Source of the DNA: Sphingomonas cannabina
GTDB lineage: Bacteria > Pseudomonadota > Alphaproteobacteria > Sphingomonadales > Sphingomonadaceae
DNA length: 64,000 nucleotides
Assembly: GCF_021391395.1 (NCBI RefSeq)
Contig: NZ_CP090059.1
Coordinates: forward strand, 620,001-684,000
Direction of reading: 5' to 3'
Shown here: piece by piece, positions 19,285-27,729 of the stretch
Layout of the letters: every line of letters starts with the position of its first letter
How positions within the stretch are numbered: position 1 is the first letter of the stretch
The notes under the pieces: model-generated
Told to the model about the DNA's origin: nothing
Database searches by the model: none
The model's input: the letters and a program-made list of their open reading frames with translations, nothing else
Program-made: the position numbers and the translations under genes

Positions 19285-19779
19285 ATGGCCAACCCCGCAC
19301 CGCTCGCGACCCCGACCGACCTCAACCGCAACGACACCAAGAGCGTGGCCGACGCGCTCAACAGCGCGCTCGCCGACAGCTATGCGCTCTACCTCAAGAC
19401 CAAGAACTTCCACTGGCACGTGTCGGGCCCGCATTTCCGCGACTATCACCTGCTGCTCGACGACCAGGCGACCGAGATCCTGGGCGCCACCGACGAGATC
19501 GCCGAGCGCGTGCGCAAGATCGGCAACACCACGCTGCGCTCGATCGGCGACATCGCGCGGCGCCAGACGATCAAGGACAACGACAAGGACTTCGTCGCTC
19601 CGGCCGACATGCTCGCCGAACTGCGCGACGACAATCTCAAACTGGTCGAGAGCTTCCGCACGGTGAAGGATGCCGCGGACGCGGCCAAGGACAACGCCAC
19701 CAGCGGGATCGTCGACGACTGGACCGACCAGGCCGAGCGGCGCGCCTGGTTCCTGTTCGAGGCCAGCCGGAAAGCCTGA
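19285..19779 (+). CDS. dps: Dps-family ferritin-like DNA-protecting protein
   Basis: A 164-aa member of the Dps family: dodecameric shells that oxidise and store iron and often coat DNA under oxidative stress or starvation. The ferroxidase pattern is clear: KNFHWHVSGPHFRDYH (His43, His55), then DDQATEI with an Asp pair and Glu64. DEIAERVRKIG and DWTDQAERRAWFL are typical of the last two helices. The N-terminus is short with only a few basic residues, so direct DNA binding is uncertain. GGAGA lies upstream of the ATG. The neighbouring DUF1328 gene supports a stress setting. Confidence 0.93.
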   Translation: MANPAPLATPTDLNRNDTKSVADALNSALADSYALYLKTKNFHWHVSGPHFRDYHLLLDDQATEILGATDEIAERVRKIGNTTLRSIGDIARRQTIKDNDKDFVAPADMLAELRDDNLKLVESFRTVKDAADAAKDNATSGIVDDWTDQAERRAWFLFEASRKA

Positions 19780-19846
19780 TCCGCGCCGGAACCATCGCCC
19801 GCCGCCGGGCGCTTAGCTGGACACAATCTCGATAGGAGAGTGAGCC

Positions 19847-20032
19847 ATGCTTCGTTGGGCGATCATCTTCCTGGTGGCGGGTTTGGTGCTCGCCGCGCTC
19901 GGTTTCGGCGGGATCGGCGGCGCGTTCGTCGGCATCGCCAAGATCCTGTTCTTCATCGCGATCGCGGTGTTCGTCGTGCTGCTGGTGCTGGGCCTGATGG
20001 CCGGCCGCGGCGTCAAGAACGCGATCGACTAG
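19847..20032 (+). CDS. DUF1328 small membrane protein (YtjA-like)
   Basis: A 61-aa protein of two hydrophobic helices: [20 protein letters not shown], then a Gly-rich turn ([13 protein letters not shown]) and a second helix. This is the standard DUF1328/UPF0391 pattern. AGGAG lies about ten bases before the ATG. Family members are often induced by stress or in stationary phase, but no mechanism is known. Its TAG stop shares CTAG (20029-20032) with the convergent phosphoesterase. Confidence 0.85.
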   Translation: MLRWAIIFLVAGLVLAALGFGGIGGAFVGIAKILFFIAIAVFVVLLVLGLMAGRGVKNAID

Positions 20033-20865
20033 CGTCCGCCTGGCCCGACCGTCAGCAGCCACAGGTCGGGCGGCGCACCGAAGCGGAGCGGGACCACGCT
20101 GGTCCCGACTCCGCCGGTGACGACGATCGTGTTCCGCCCCTCGCGGATCACCCCGCACAGATAGCGATTCCCATAGCGCGACGGCACGCTGATCGGGCCC
20201 CACCAGGGGAGGACGGCCTGCCCGCAATGCGTATGCCCCGCCAGCAGCACCCCGCCCCCCGGCGGCAGTTCCGCCGCGACGTCGGGCGAATGCGTCAGCA
20301 TGAGCGGCGCGCCCTTCACCCGGTGAAAGGCGGCGAGCACGGCGGGCAGCGAATCATGGCCGGTATGCGCATCGCCGATCCCGATGATCGCGAGCGGCCC
20401 GCGCGCGACCGCGCCATTCTCCACCACGGTCACCCTCGCCTGCTCGAGCGCGGTCCGCACGGCGACGGGATCGGTCCAATGATCGTGATTGCCGAGCACC
20501 GCGACCACGCCCAGCCGCGCCCGCAACCCCGAGAGCGGTCCGGTCAGGCGCGCTGCATAGCGGCGCCCATCCTCCGGATCGTGCCCCGCCACGAAATCGC
20601 CGGCCAGCAGCACCAGATCGGGCCGGAGCGCATTCACCTGCGCGACGATCCGCCGCAGCCGGCCGTCGTCGGTCACCGAGCTGCCGATATGGATATCGCT
20701 GAGCAGCGCCACCGTCACCGGCGCGGCGCCATCCGGCCAGCGCGGCAGCTCGATCGTCGCGCGGCGCACGATCGGATCGGCGCGGGCGCCCAGCCAGCCC
20801 CACAGGAACAGCCCGGCGGCGACCACCAGCCCGAAGGCGCCCAGCTTCAGCAGACGACGCAGCAT
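20029..20865 (-). CDS. Membrane-anchored metallophosphoesterase (YkuE-like)
   Basis: A 278-aa protein with an N-terminal membrane anchor ([21 protein letters not shown]) and a calcineurin-like phosphoesterase domain. Metal-site motifs appear in order: LLSDIHIG (D-x-H), LLAGDFVAG (GD), VLGNHDHW (GNHD), THSPD and [10 protein letters not shown] (GHTH). This resembles YkuE/LpxG-type enzymes; some hydrolyse UDP-diacylglucosamine in the lipid A pathway, but the substrate here is not evident. It is divergent from the DNA ligase, the two start codons being 48 bases apart. Confidence 0.88.
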   Translation of the reverse strand: MLRRLLKLGAFGLVVAAGLFLWGWLGARADPIVRRATIELPRWPDGAAPVTVALLSDIHIGSSVTDDGRLRRIVAQVNALRPDLVLLAGDFVAGHDPEDGRRYAARLTGPLSGLRARLGVVAVLGNHDHWTDPVAVRTALEQARVTVVENGAVARGPLAIIGIGDAHTGHDSLPAVLAAFHRVKGAPLMLTHSPDVAAELPPGGGVLLAGHTHCGQAVLPWWGPISVPSRYGNRYLCGVIREGRNTIVVTGGVGTSVVPLRFGAPPDLWLLTVGPGGR

Positions 20866-20913
20866 CGCGGCTGCCTAGCGGAACTCTCCGGCCAAGCCCA
20901 TGTTGCATGCGTC

Positions 20914-22488
20914 ATGCGCGCCTTCGCCGACCTGCTCGATCGCCTGATCTACACGCGCTCGCGCAACGCCAAGCTCAAGCTGATCGGCGACTATCTCCGC
21001 GCCACGCCCGATCCCGATCGCGGCTGGGCGATGGCGGCGCTGACCGGCGAGCTCGACCTGCCGGCGGTCAAGCCCGCGATCATTCGCGCCATGGTCGACG
21101 AGCGGGTCGATCCGGTGCTGTTCCGCATGAGCCGCGACTTCGTCGGCGATTCGGCCGAGACGATCGCGCTGATCTGGCCCGAGCCGGAGGTGCCGGCGAT
21201 CGGCGAGCCGCTGCGCTTGGCGGACGCGATCGAGCGGCTCGGCCACCTGTCGCGCTCCGACACGCCGGCGGTGCTGGGCGCGATGCTCGACCGGCTCGAG
21301 GCCGACGAGCGGTTCGCGCTGCTCAAGCTCGCCACCGGCGCGCTGCGCGTCGGCGTCTCCGCGCGGCTCGCCAAGACCGCGCTCGCCGAGGCCTTCGGGG
21401 TCGACGTCGATGCGGTCGAGGAGGTGTGGCACGGCCTCGCGCCGCCTTACACTGCGCTGTTCGACTGGGTCGAAGGACGGGCGGAGCAGCCGACGGCGGC
21501 GAACGTGCCGGTCTTCCGCCCGTTCATGCTCGCGCATCCGCTGGAGGCGCTGGAGCTCGACCTCGCCGACTATGCCGCCGAGTGGAAATGGGACGGCATC
21601 CGCACCCAGCTCGTCCATGTCGCCGGCGAGACCCGGCTCTACAGCCGCGCCGGCGACGACATCACCCATAGTTTCCCCGAGGTCGCCGCCGCCTTCCGCA
21701 CGCCGGGCGTGCTCGACGGCGAGCTCCTCGTGAAGGGCGAGTTCCAGGGCGGCGAGGCGGCGAGCTTCAACGCGCTCCAGCAGCGGCTCGGGCGCAAGGC
21801 GGTGTCGGCGAGGACGCTGGCCGAATACCCCGCCTTCGTCCGGCTCTACGACATCCTGTTCGACGGACCCGAGGACCTGCGCGAGCTGCCCTGGTCGGAG
21901 CGGCGCGGGCGGCTGGAGCGGTTCGCGGGCCGGCTCGATCCCGCGAGCTTCGACGTCAGCCCGCTGATCGACGCGACCGACTTCGCGCACCTCGGCGAGA
22001 TCCGCGCCGGCGCGCGCGATTCGGCGATCGAGGGCGTGATGCTGAAGCGCCGCGATTCGCCCTATGTCGCCGGCCGCCGCACCGGGCTCTGGTACAAGTG
22101 GAAGCGCGATCCGCTCACCGCCGACTGCGTGATGATGTACGCCCAGCGCGGCAACGGCCGGCGCTCGTCCTTCTATTCCGACTATACCTTCGGCTGCTGG
22201 AGCAAGGACGGCGAGCTGCTGCCGGTCGGCAAGGCCTATTCGGGCATCACCGACGAGGAACTGAAGTGGCTCGACCGCTTCGTGCGCAACCATACGGTGA
22301 ACCGCTTCGGGCCGGTGCGCGAGGTCGAGAAGACGCTGGTGCTGGAGGTCGCGTTCGATTCGATCCACCTCTCGAAACGCCACAAGTCGGGCGTGGCGAT
22401 GCGCTTCCCCCGCATCCACCGCATCCGCGACGACAAGCCCGCGGCCGAGGCGGATACGCTGGAAGCACTGAAACGGCTGGTGACGTAG
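20914..22488 (+). CDS. ATP-dependent DNA ligase (ligase-associated damage response type)
   Basis: A 524-aa DNA ligase of the family that travels with a dedicated helicase, exonuclease and PdeM. The frame is open far upstream, but the ATG at 20914 (MRAFADLLDRLIYTRSRN) matches the family start; the upstream part overlaps the divergent phosphoesterase. The adenylation Lys225 is in EWKWDGIR. Later motifs are DGELLV, EGVMLKRRDSPY and LWYKWKR, followed by an OB-fold domain. The other three members lie at 31884, 35304 and 41241 rather than adjacent. A role in cisplatin-type/crosslink damage tolerance is known for the family; here it is inferred. Confidence 0.93.
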   Translation: MRAFADLLDRLIYTRSRNAKLKLIGDYLRATPDPDRGWAMAALTGELDLPAVKPAIIRAMVDERVDPVLFRMSRDFVGDSAETIALIWPEPEVPAIGEPLRLADAIERLGHLSRSDTPAVLGAMLDRLEADERFALLKLATGALRVGVSARLAKTALAEAFGVDVDAVEEVWHGLAPPYTALFDWVEGRAEQPTAANVPVFRPFMLAHPLEALELDLADYAAEWKWDGIRTQLVHVAGETRLYSRAGDDITHSFPEVAAAFRTPGVLDGELLVKGEFQGGEAASFNALQQRLGRKAVSARTLAEYPAFVRLYDILFDGPEDLRELPWSERRGRLERFAGRLDPASFDVSPLIDATDFAHLGEIRAGARDSAIEGVMLKRRDSPYVAGRRTGLWYKWKRDPLTADCVMMYAQRGNGRRSSFYSDYTFGCWSKDGELLPVGKAYSGITDEELKWLDRFVRNHTVNRFGPVREVEKTLVLEVAFDSIHLSKRHKSGVAMRFPRIHRIRDDKPAAEADTLEALKRLVT

Positions 22489-22520
22489 GCTGCCGAGGTC
22501 GATCCGTCACAAATTTAATC

Positions 22521-22613
22521 GTCATTCCCGCGAAGGCGGGAATCCATTCTGGCTGACCGCAGTGAGACTCATCGCCTTCAGCGATAATGGATTCCCGCCT
22601 TCGCGGGAATGAC
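22521..22613. repeat. 93-bp palindromic repeat (GTCATTCCCGC type)
   Basis: The left arm GTCATTCCCGCGAAGGCGGG plus AATCCATT is matched by its complement at the right end (AATGGATT, CCCGCC ... GGGAATGAC). The centre is about 37 bases and not symmetrical. This looks like a widespread REP-type element of alphaproteobacteria. It lies between the DNA ligase and the EamA gene and could act as transcript end. Confidence 0.8.
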
Positions 22614-22654
22614 GGTGGTTCAACTTCAATCGGAGAGTCTCTAGGCCGGGGGCG

Positions 22655-23488
22655 ATGTCGCCCGCCACGCTCGCACCGCTGCTGATGATCGCTTCCGGCT
22701 CGATCCATGCCGTTGTCAATGCGATCCTCAAAGGCGGGAAGGATCGCGCCGCCGGGCGCGCGATGATCGACGGATCGAGCGCGGTGCTGATGTTGCCGGC
22801 GCTGCTGTTCGTGCCGTCGCCGGGCGAGGGCTGGAGCTGGCTCGCCGCCTCCGCAGCGCTCCACGGCCTCTACCTCTATGCGCTGGTGCGTGCGTTCGAC
22901 GTCAGCGATTTCTCCGCGGCCTATCCGATCCTGCGCGGCACGGCGCCGCTGGTCACCGCCGCCGTCTCGCTCGGGCTGTTCCGCGAGCCCGCCAGCGCGC
23001 AGGAGATCGCCGGCATCGCCGTATTGGGCGTCGCGATGTTCGTGATGGTCGCCGGCCGCCACATCGGCCGCGAGGGGCTCGGCTGGGCGCTGCTCACCGG
23101 CCTCACCATCGCCGGTTATACCGTGATCGACGCCCAGGGCGTGCGCGCCGCGCCGAGCCCGTGGAGCTACATCGCCTGGCTGTTCGTGGTGATGGGCGCC
23201 GTGGTGGTGACGATGTTCGGCCTGCTGTCGCGTGGGGCAATGTTCCGCGCGGCGCGGGCGCAATGGCGCCCCGGCCTCGCCGCAGGTGCGCTGTCGATCG
23301 TCACCTACGGCCTGGCGCTCACCGCCTTCTCGCTCGGCCCCACCGCACCGCTCGCGGCGCTGCGCGAGACCGGCATGGTCACCGCGCTGGCGATCGCGAC
23401 GCTGGTGCTGAAGGAGCGCGTGACGCCCGGCCGCACCGCGGGCGTGCTCGGCATCCTCGCCGGCGCGGCGCTGATCCTGACGGCTTAG
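22655..23488 (+). CDS. EamA/DMT-family transporter
   Basis: A 277-aa inner-membrane protein with about ten hydrophobic helices in two EamA-like halves. Diagnostic stretches are AAYPILRGTAPLVTA in the first half and FSLGPTAPLAALRETGMV followed by LVLKERVTPGRTAGVLGI in the second, typical of drug/metabolite exporters. Substrate is unknown. Palindromic repeats lie on both sides (22521-22613 and 23535-23641), so it is probably transcribed alone. It separates the ATP-dependent ligase from its usual partners. Confidence 0.88.
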   Translation: MSPATLAPLLMIASGSIHAVVNAILKGGKDRAAGRAMIDGSSAVLMLPALLFVPSPGEGWSWLAASAALHGLYLYALVRAFDVSDFSAAYPILRGTAPLVTAAVSLGLFREPASAQEIAGIAVLGVAMFVMVAGRHIGREGLGWALLTGLTIAGYTVIDAQGVRAAPSPWSYIAWLFVVMGAVVVTMFGLLSRGAMFRAARAQWRPGLAAGALSIVTYGLALTAFSLGPTAPLAALRETGMVTALAIATLVLKERVTPGRTAGVLGILAGAALILTA

Positions 23489-23534
23489 GTTGAATCGACA
23501 TCTGAGGTTCCGAGCCTTCTGGCCCCTTTCCAAC

Positions 23535-23641
23535 CGTCACCCCGGCCTTGTGCCGGGGTCCACCGGGAAGCAAGGACTGGACGAGAGGCTCAAGCACAGC
23601 CCGTGAGGCGCGGTGGACCCCGGCACAAGGCCGGGGTGACG
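23535..23641. repeat. 107-bp palindromic repeat (GTCACCCCGG type)
   Basis: Left arm GTCACCCCGGCCTTGTGCCG, continuing GGGTCCACCG, is perfectly complementary to the right arm ending CCGGGGTGAC. The centre (about 45 bases) is unpaired. A related, shorter element is at 30730-30813. It lies between the convergent EamA and glutaminyl cyclotransferase genes. Confidence 0.8.
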
Positions 23642-23661
23642 AAGGGGCCCCGATCTACCTA

Positions 23662-23698
23662 TGACTTTCGTGACCTTCGACGGATTTCCGCGGGTTTC
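23662..23698. repeat. 37-bp dispersed direct repeat, copy A
   Basis: This stretch, TGACTTTCGTGACCTTCGAC onward, is identical at 36 of 37 positions to 60003-60039. Both copies lie shortly past the stop codon of a minus-strand gene (35 bases after the cyclotransferase, 82 after mnmA). Function unknown. Confidence 0.7.
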
Positions 23699-23732
23699 CG
23701 GCGCCTGCCCTGGCCCGCAACCAGCCCCGGCT

Positions 23733-24563
23733 TCAGCGCGCCGCCACCCCGACCGAATCGACGATCCGCACCTCGAACAAGGTCGGCCACAGCTTGCCGG
23801 TGACGAACAGCCGCTGATGGTCCGCGTCCCAGGCGATGCCGTTCAGCACCGCGTCGACGTTCTTGGCGCCCACCTCCTCGACCAGCGGCCGCGCGTCGAT
23901 CACGCGGGTGACATGGCCGGTCGCAGGGTCGATCTCGACGATGAAGCCGCTCATCCAGACGTTGGCGAGCAGCTTGCCGCCGACCATCTCCAGCTCGTTG
24001 AGCCGGGGAAGCGGCTTGCCGGCCAGCGTCACCGCGATTCGCCGGCGCTCGGTGAAGCGCTCGGGATCGAGCACGCGCAGGGTGGGCGTGCCGTCGGAGA
24101 GGATCAGGCCCTCGGGCGCGGTCGTCAGTCCCCAGCCTTCGCCGGGATAGCGGAAGTCGTCGCCCGCCCGCTTCAGCGAATCGAGCCGCCAGCGGTGGGC
24201 GATGCCGTTCTTCCAGGTGAGGCTGATCAGCGTCGACTTCCACAGCGCCAGCCCCTCGCCGAACTGGCCGGCCGGGATCGGGGTATGCGCCAGCACGCGC
24301 CCGTCGGCGAGCGACACCCGCCGCACCTCGGAGCGGTCCTCGCCGGTGCTCTCGTAGAGCGCGCCGTCGTGCCACAGCAGCCCCTGGGTGAAGGCGGTCG
24401 AATCGTGCGGATAGCGCGCCACCACCTCCAGCGTCGCCACCGGTACGGCGGGCGGTGCGGCGGGCGGAGGTACGGCATCCTGCGGGGTGGCGGCGACGGG
24501 GCAGAGGGCAAGGCCGAGGGCAGGGCCGAACGGCAGCATCCAGCGTGCGATCGTGCGGATCAT
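23733..24563 (-). CDS. Glutaminyl-peptide cyclotransferase (plant-type, beta-propeller)
   Basis: A 276-aa exported protein of the glutamine cyclotransferase family, which turns N-terminal Gln of peptides into pyroglutamate. A signal peptide (MIRTIARWMLPFGPALGLAL) is followed by a Pro/Ala-rich spacer. The catalytic domain shows YPHDSTAFTQGLLW, LYESTGEDRSEVR, TWKNG, YPGEGWGL, SDGTPTLRVLDP, NELEMVGGKLLANVW and VLNGIAWDADHQRLFVTGK. It acts in the periplasm. It stands alone, convergent with EamA, with a terminator-flanked cold-shock gene upstream. Confidence 0.92.
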   Translation of the reverse strand: MIRTIARWMLPFGPALGLALCPVAATPQDAVPPPAAPPAVPVATLEVVARYPHDSTAFTQGLLWHDGALYESTGEDRSEVRRVSLADGRVLAHTPIPAGQFGEGLALWKSTLISLTWKNGIAHRWRLDSLKRAGDDFRYPGEGWGLTTAPEGLILSDGTPTLRVLDPERFTERRRIAVTLAGKPLPRLNELEMVGGKLLANVWMSGFIVEIDPATGHVTRVIDARPLVEEVGAKNVDAVLNGIAWDADHQRLFVTGKLWPTLFEVRIVDSVGVAAR

Positions 24564-24578
24564 TGTCCCTCCACCAAC

Positions 24579-24614
24579 GAAAACGGGCGGCGCCGCTTGC
24601 CCGGCACCGCCCGT
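24579..24614 (-). terminator. Intrinsic terminator of the cold-shock gene
   Basis: On the minus strand a 12-bp stem (ACGGGCGGTGCC/GGCGCCGCCCGT, one G-U pair) with an 8-base loop is followed by TTTCGTT. It starts about 24 bases past the cold-shock stop codon. Confidence 0.8.
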
Positions 24615-24637
24615 AGCTTCGTCGCCTGAACCGGCGC

Positions 24638-25384
24638 TTACTGCACCGGCTGCAGGTTCACCGCGGCATGCTTGCCGCGCCGGTCGACCTCGAGCTCGAA
24701 CTCGAGCCGGTCGCCCTCGTTGAGCGTCGGCAGGCCCGCACGCTCGACCGCGCTGATGTGGACGAACGCATCCGGCTGACCGTCGTCGCGCTGGATGAAG
24801 CCGAAGCCCTTCATCGCGTTGAAGAACTTGACCGTACCCGACGCCTTCTCGCCGGTCAGCTGGCGCTGCGGGCCGCCGGCCGCGGGACGGGGCCCGCGAT
24901 CCTCGACCGGCAGCGGCTCGCCCTCGATCTTGAGGTCGGTCGCCGAGATGCGCCCACCGCGATCGACCAGCGTGAAGCCGAGCGGCTGGCCCTCGGCCAG
25001 ACCAGTCAGGCCCGCCTGCTCGACCGCGGAGATGTGAACGAACACATCCTCGCCGCCGTCATCGCGGACGATGAAGCCGAAGCCCTTCTGTCCGTTGAAG
25101 AATTTGACGACGCCCGTCGCCTCGCCGACGACCTGCGGCGGCATTCCGCCACCGCCACCGCCACGGAAGCCACCACCGCCGCCGCCGAAACCGCCGCCGC
25201 CACCGCGGAAGCCGCCACCGCCGCCACCATAGCCGCCGCCGCCGAAGCGATCGCCACCGCCGAAGCCGCGGTCGCCGAAACCACCGCGATCGCTATAGCC
25301 GCCGTAACTCTCGTCGCCGAAGCCGTCGCGCTTGTCCTTGCCGCGCCCGCCGCGATCCCCGCGGCGCCCTCGATCAAAACTCAT
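24638..25384 (-). CDS. Double cold-shock-domain protein with Gly-rich RGG N-terminus
   Basis: A 248-aa RNA/DNA-binding protein with two cold-shock domains. The first (about 95-160) has GVVKFFNGQKGFGFI and DVFVHISAVEQAG; the second (about 180-248) has GTVKFFNAMKGFGFI and DAFVHISAVERAG, so RNP1 and RNP2 motifs are intact in both. The first 90 residues are a low-complexity Arg/Gly region (GRRGDRGGRG, then GGGGGFRGGGGGF-like repeats), unusual in bacteria and reminiscent of eukaryotic RGG boxes. The ATG at 25384 begins this region. About 209 bases separate it from the divergent terC, leaving room for a structured leader as in other cold-shock genes. Confidence 0.9.
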   Translation of the reverse strand: MSFDRGRRGDRGGRGKDKRDGFGDESYGGYSDRGGFGDRGFGGGDRFGGGGYGGGGGGFRGGGGGFGGGGGGFRGGGGGGMPPQVVGEATGVVKFFNGQKGFGFIVRDDGGEDVFVHISAVEQAGLTGLAEGQPLGFTLVDRGGRISATDLKIEGEPLPVEDRGPRPAAGGPQRQLTGEKASGTVKFFNAMKGFGFIQRDDGQPDAFVHISAVERAGLPTLNEGDRLEFELEVDRRGKHAAVNLQPVQ

Positions 25385-25593
25385 GACCCTGTTCGTCTTC
25401 CCGCTTCGTCCGAACTTCTGTTCAAAACCGTTGCGCCGGACGAAAAGACGCAGGTCCTCGGGCGCAGAGAAAGCGCGCCTCGGAATCACTCATAACCTAA
25501 ATAACAAGCCGCTGCGAATGATTTTGTCGCAATCATGGCAGGATGGGGCGCGATCCTTGCTATCCTGTGGCAGCTTCGGCACACGAAGGGGCC

Positions 25594-26394
25594 ATGACCG
25601 ACATCCTCGCGCTCCTGACCGACCCGGCCGCCTGGGCGGCGCTCGTCACGCTGATCGTGATGGAGGTGGTGCTCGGCATCGACAACCTCATCTTCATCTC
25701 GATCCTGTCGAACAAGCTGCCGGCGCACCAGCAGCAGCGCGCGCGCCGAGTCGGGATCGGTCTCGCGCTTATCATGCGGATCGTACTGCTGCTCGGCATC
25801 TCGTGGATCGCCGGGCTGGTGACGCCGGTGTTCGATCTCGGCATCTCGGGCGCGCCGGGGCCGCATGGCGAGCCGACCTTCGAGACCGCCTTCTCCTGGC
25901 GCGACCTCATCCTGATCGCGGGCGGCCTGTTCCTGGTGTGGAAGGCGACCAAGGAGATCCATCACAATGTCTCGCACGAGGAGACGGGCGAGACGCTCGA
26001 CAAGACCGGCAAGGTAGTGATGAGCTTCGGCTCGGCGATCGCGCAGATCCTGGCGCTCGACCTCGTCTTCTCGATCGATTCGATCCTGACCGCGGTCGGC
26101 ATGACCGATCATGTGCCGATCATGATCGTCGCCGTGGTGGTGGCGGTCGGCGTGATGCTGTTCGCCGCCGATCCGCTCGCCAACTTCATCCACCGCAACC
26201 CCACGGTGGTGATGCTGGCGCTGGGCTTTCTGCTGATGATCGGCGCGGTGCTGATCGCCGACGGCTTCGGCGTGCATGTGCCCAAGGGCTATATCTACAC
26301 CGCCATGGCCTTTTCGGCGGGGGTCGAGATCCTCAACATCGTCGCCCGCCGGCGCCGCGAGGCGAAGAAGGCGGTCCGCGAGTCGCTCCACTGA
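25594..26394 (+). CDS. TerC-family integral membrane protein
   Basis: A 266-aa membrane protein with about seven hydrophobic helices. The start at 25594 ([14 protein letters not shown]) follows AAGGGG. TerC landmarks are seen: [14 protein letters not shown] near residue 33, the [10 protein letters not shown] helix, [15 protein letters not shown] (about 155) and [20 protein letters not shown]. The acidic residues within helices (GIDN, SIDS) are those linked to metal binding. Relatives export manganese or load metals onto secreted enzymes. It is divergent from the cold-shock gene and followed by RNase D after 58 bases. Confidence 0.92.
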   Translation: MTDILALLTDPAAWAALVTLIVMEVVLGIDNLIFISILSNKLPAHQQQRARRVGIGLALIMRIVLLLGISWIAGLVTPVFDLGISGAPGPHGEPTFETAFSWRDLILIAGGLFLVWKATKEIHHNVSHEETGETLDKTGKVVMSFGSAIAQILALDLVFSIDSILTAVGMTDHVPIMIVAVVVAVGVMLFAADPLANFIHRNPTVVMLALGFLLMIGAVLIADGFGVHVPKGYIYTAMAFSAGVEILNIVARRRREAKKAVRESLH

Positions 26395-26452
26395 CGCCCG
26401 GCGCGCGAGCGAGGCGGTTGAGCGGCCGGCAAGGGAAGGCTAGGGCGCGGCG

Positions 26453-27073
26453 ATGACCGTTCATTTCCACGAGGAAGACCTTCCCGCCGGCGTGTTCGCG
26501 CCGGGCGCCGCCATTGCCGTCGACACCGAGACGATGGGCCTGATCACCCCCCGCGACCGGCTGTGCGTCGTGCAGCTCTCCGACGGCGGCGGCGACGAGC
26601 ATCTCGTCCGCTTCAAGCCGGGCAGCGACTATGCCGCACCCAACCTCAAGGCGGTGCTCGCCGATCCTGAGCGGCTCAAGCTCTATCACTTCGCCCGCTT
26701 CGATCTGGCCGCGATCAAATATTATCTCGGGGTGGTGGCGGCGCCGGTCTATTGCACCAAGATTGCCTCGCGCCTGGTGCGCACCTACACCGACCGCCAC
26801 GGCCTCAAGGACTTGGTGCGCGAGCTGCTCGGGCAGGAAATCTCCAAGGCGCAGCAGTCGTCCGATTGGGGCGGCCCCGAGCTGTCGGACGCGCAGCGCG
26901 ACTATGCCGCGTCCGACGTGCGTTATCTCCACGCGATGCGGGCCGAGCTCGACACCCGCCTCGCCCGCGAGGGTCGCACCGCGCTGGCCCAGGCCTGTTT
27001 CGACTTCCTGCCGCATCGCGCCGAGCTCGACCTCGCCGGCTGGCCGGAGATCGACATCTTCGCCCACATCTAG
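26453..27073 (+). CDS. rnd: Ribonuclease D-like 3'-5' exonuclease
   Basis: A 206-aa DEDDy exonuclease. ExoI motif is AVDTETMGL (Asp24, Glu26), ExoII lies in YHFARFDLAAI, and ExoIII in YAASDVRYLHAM. It lacks the HRDC domains of the 370-aa E. coli enzyme, as is usual for the short alphaproteobacterial form. It probably trims stable RNA 3' ends in the cytoplasm. It leads the lptC-lptA-lptB-rpoN run (17 bases to lptC), an arrangement common in alphaproteobacteria. Confidence 0.92.
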   Translation: MTVHFHEEDLPAGVFAPGAAIAVDTETMGLITPRDRLCVVQLSDGGGDEHLVRFKPGSDYAAPNLKAVLADPERLKLYHFARFDLAAIKYYLGVVAAPVYCTKIASRLVRTYTDRHGLKDLVRELLGQEISKAQQSSDWGGPELSDAQRDYAASDVRYLHAMRAELDTRLAREGRTALAQACFDFLPHRAELDLAGWPEIDIFAHI

Positions 27074-27090
27074 GGAGGCGGCGTCCCCTC

Positions 27091-27729
27091 GTGTCCGACA
27101 TCGCCCGCAGCACCCGTTCGCAGAACCAGCGCTGGGCGGCGCCCGGCAGCCGGCACGATCGGCTGATCGCGGTGCTGCAGGTGGTGCTGCCGATCGGGAT
27201 CGGCGTCCTCACCGCCTTCCTGGTGATGGCGCCGCTGTTCACGGGGGGCGACGTCAGCTTCGTGCTCGACAAGAACAAGGTCGCCGTCGCCAAGGAGCGG
27301 CTCAAGCTCCAGACCGCGCGCTATCGCGGCCAGGATACGAAAGGACGCGAGTTCCAGATCACCGCGGGCGAGGCGGTGCAGAAGAGCGCGGCCGAGCCGA
27401 TCGTGCAGCTCTACGACCTCGCCGCCTCGATCGAGCTGCAGGACGGCCCTGCCCAGATCGTCGCCGATCGCGGGCGCTACGACATGAGCAACCAGCGCGT
27501 CGCGATCGACGGGCCGATCCGCTTCACCGCCGCCGACGGCTATGTGCTCGGCACCCGCGACGCCACCGTCGACCTCAGGAACCGCAAGCTGGAGAGCGGC
27601 AGCGCCGTCAGCGGCACGACGCCGCTCGGCACCTTCAGCGGCGACCGGCTGACGGCGGACCTCGAAGCGCGCACCGTCGCCCTCAAAGGCAATGCGCGCT
27701 TGCGGATCGTGCCGAAGCGCGCGAAATGA
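27091..27729 (+). CDS. lptC: LPS export protein LptC
   Basis: A 212-aa inner-membrane-anchored periplasmic protein of the Lpt bridge that moves LPS to the outer membrane. A GTG at 27091 (VSDIARSTRSQNQRW) is taken as start: AGGGAGG lies 10-15 bases upstream, after the rnd stop. One transmembrane helix (LIAVLQVVLPIGIGVLTAFL, about 27-46) precedes a beta-jellyroll with FQITAGEAVQKS, RGRYDMSNQRVAI and TFSGDRLTADLEARTVALKG. The stop overlaps lptA (ATGA), so the pair is translationally coupled. Confidence 0.9.
   Translation: MSDIARSTRSQNQRWAAPGSRHDRLIAVLQVVLPIGIGVLTAFLVMAPLFTGGDVSFVLDKNKVAVAKERLKLQTARYRGQDTKGREFQITAGEAVQKSAAEPIVQLYDLAASIELQDGPAQIVADRGRYDMSNQRVAIDGPIRFTAADGYVLGTRDATVDLRNRKLESGSAVSGTTPLGTFSGDRLTADLEARTVALKGNARLRIVPKRAK

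Noticed and set aside
19840..20913. Extension of the DNA ligase frame more than 1 kb upstream
   Set aside because: The extension overlaps DUF1328 and is antisense to the phosphoesterase, and its translation is low-complexity; the family start is at 20914.
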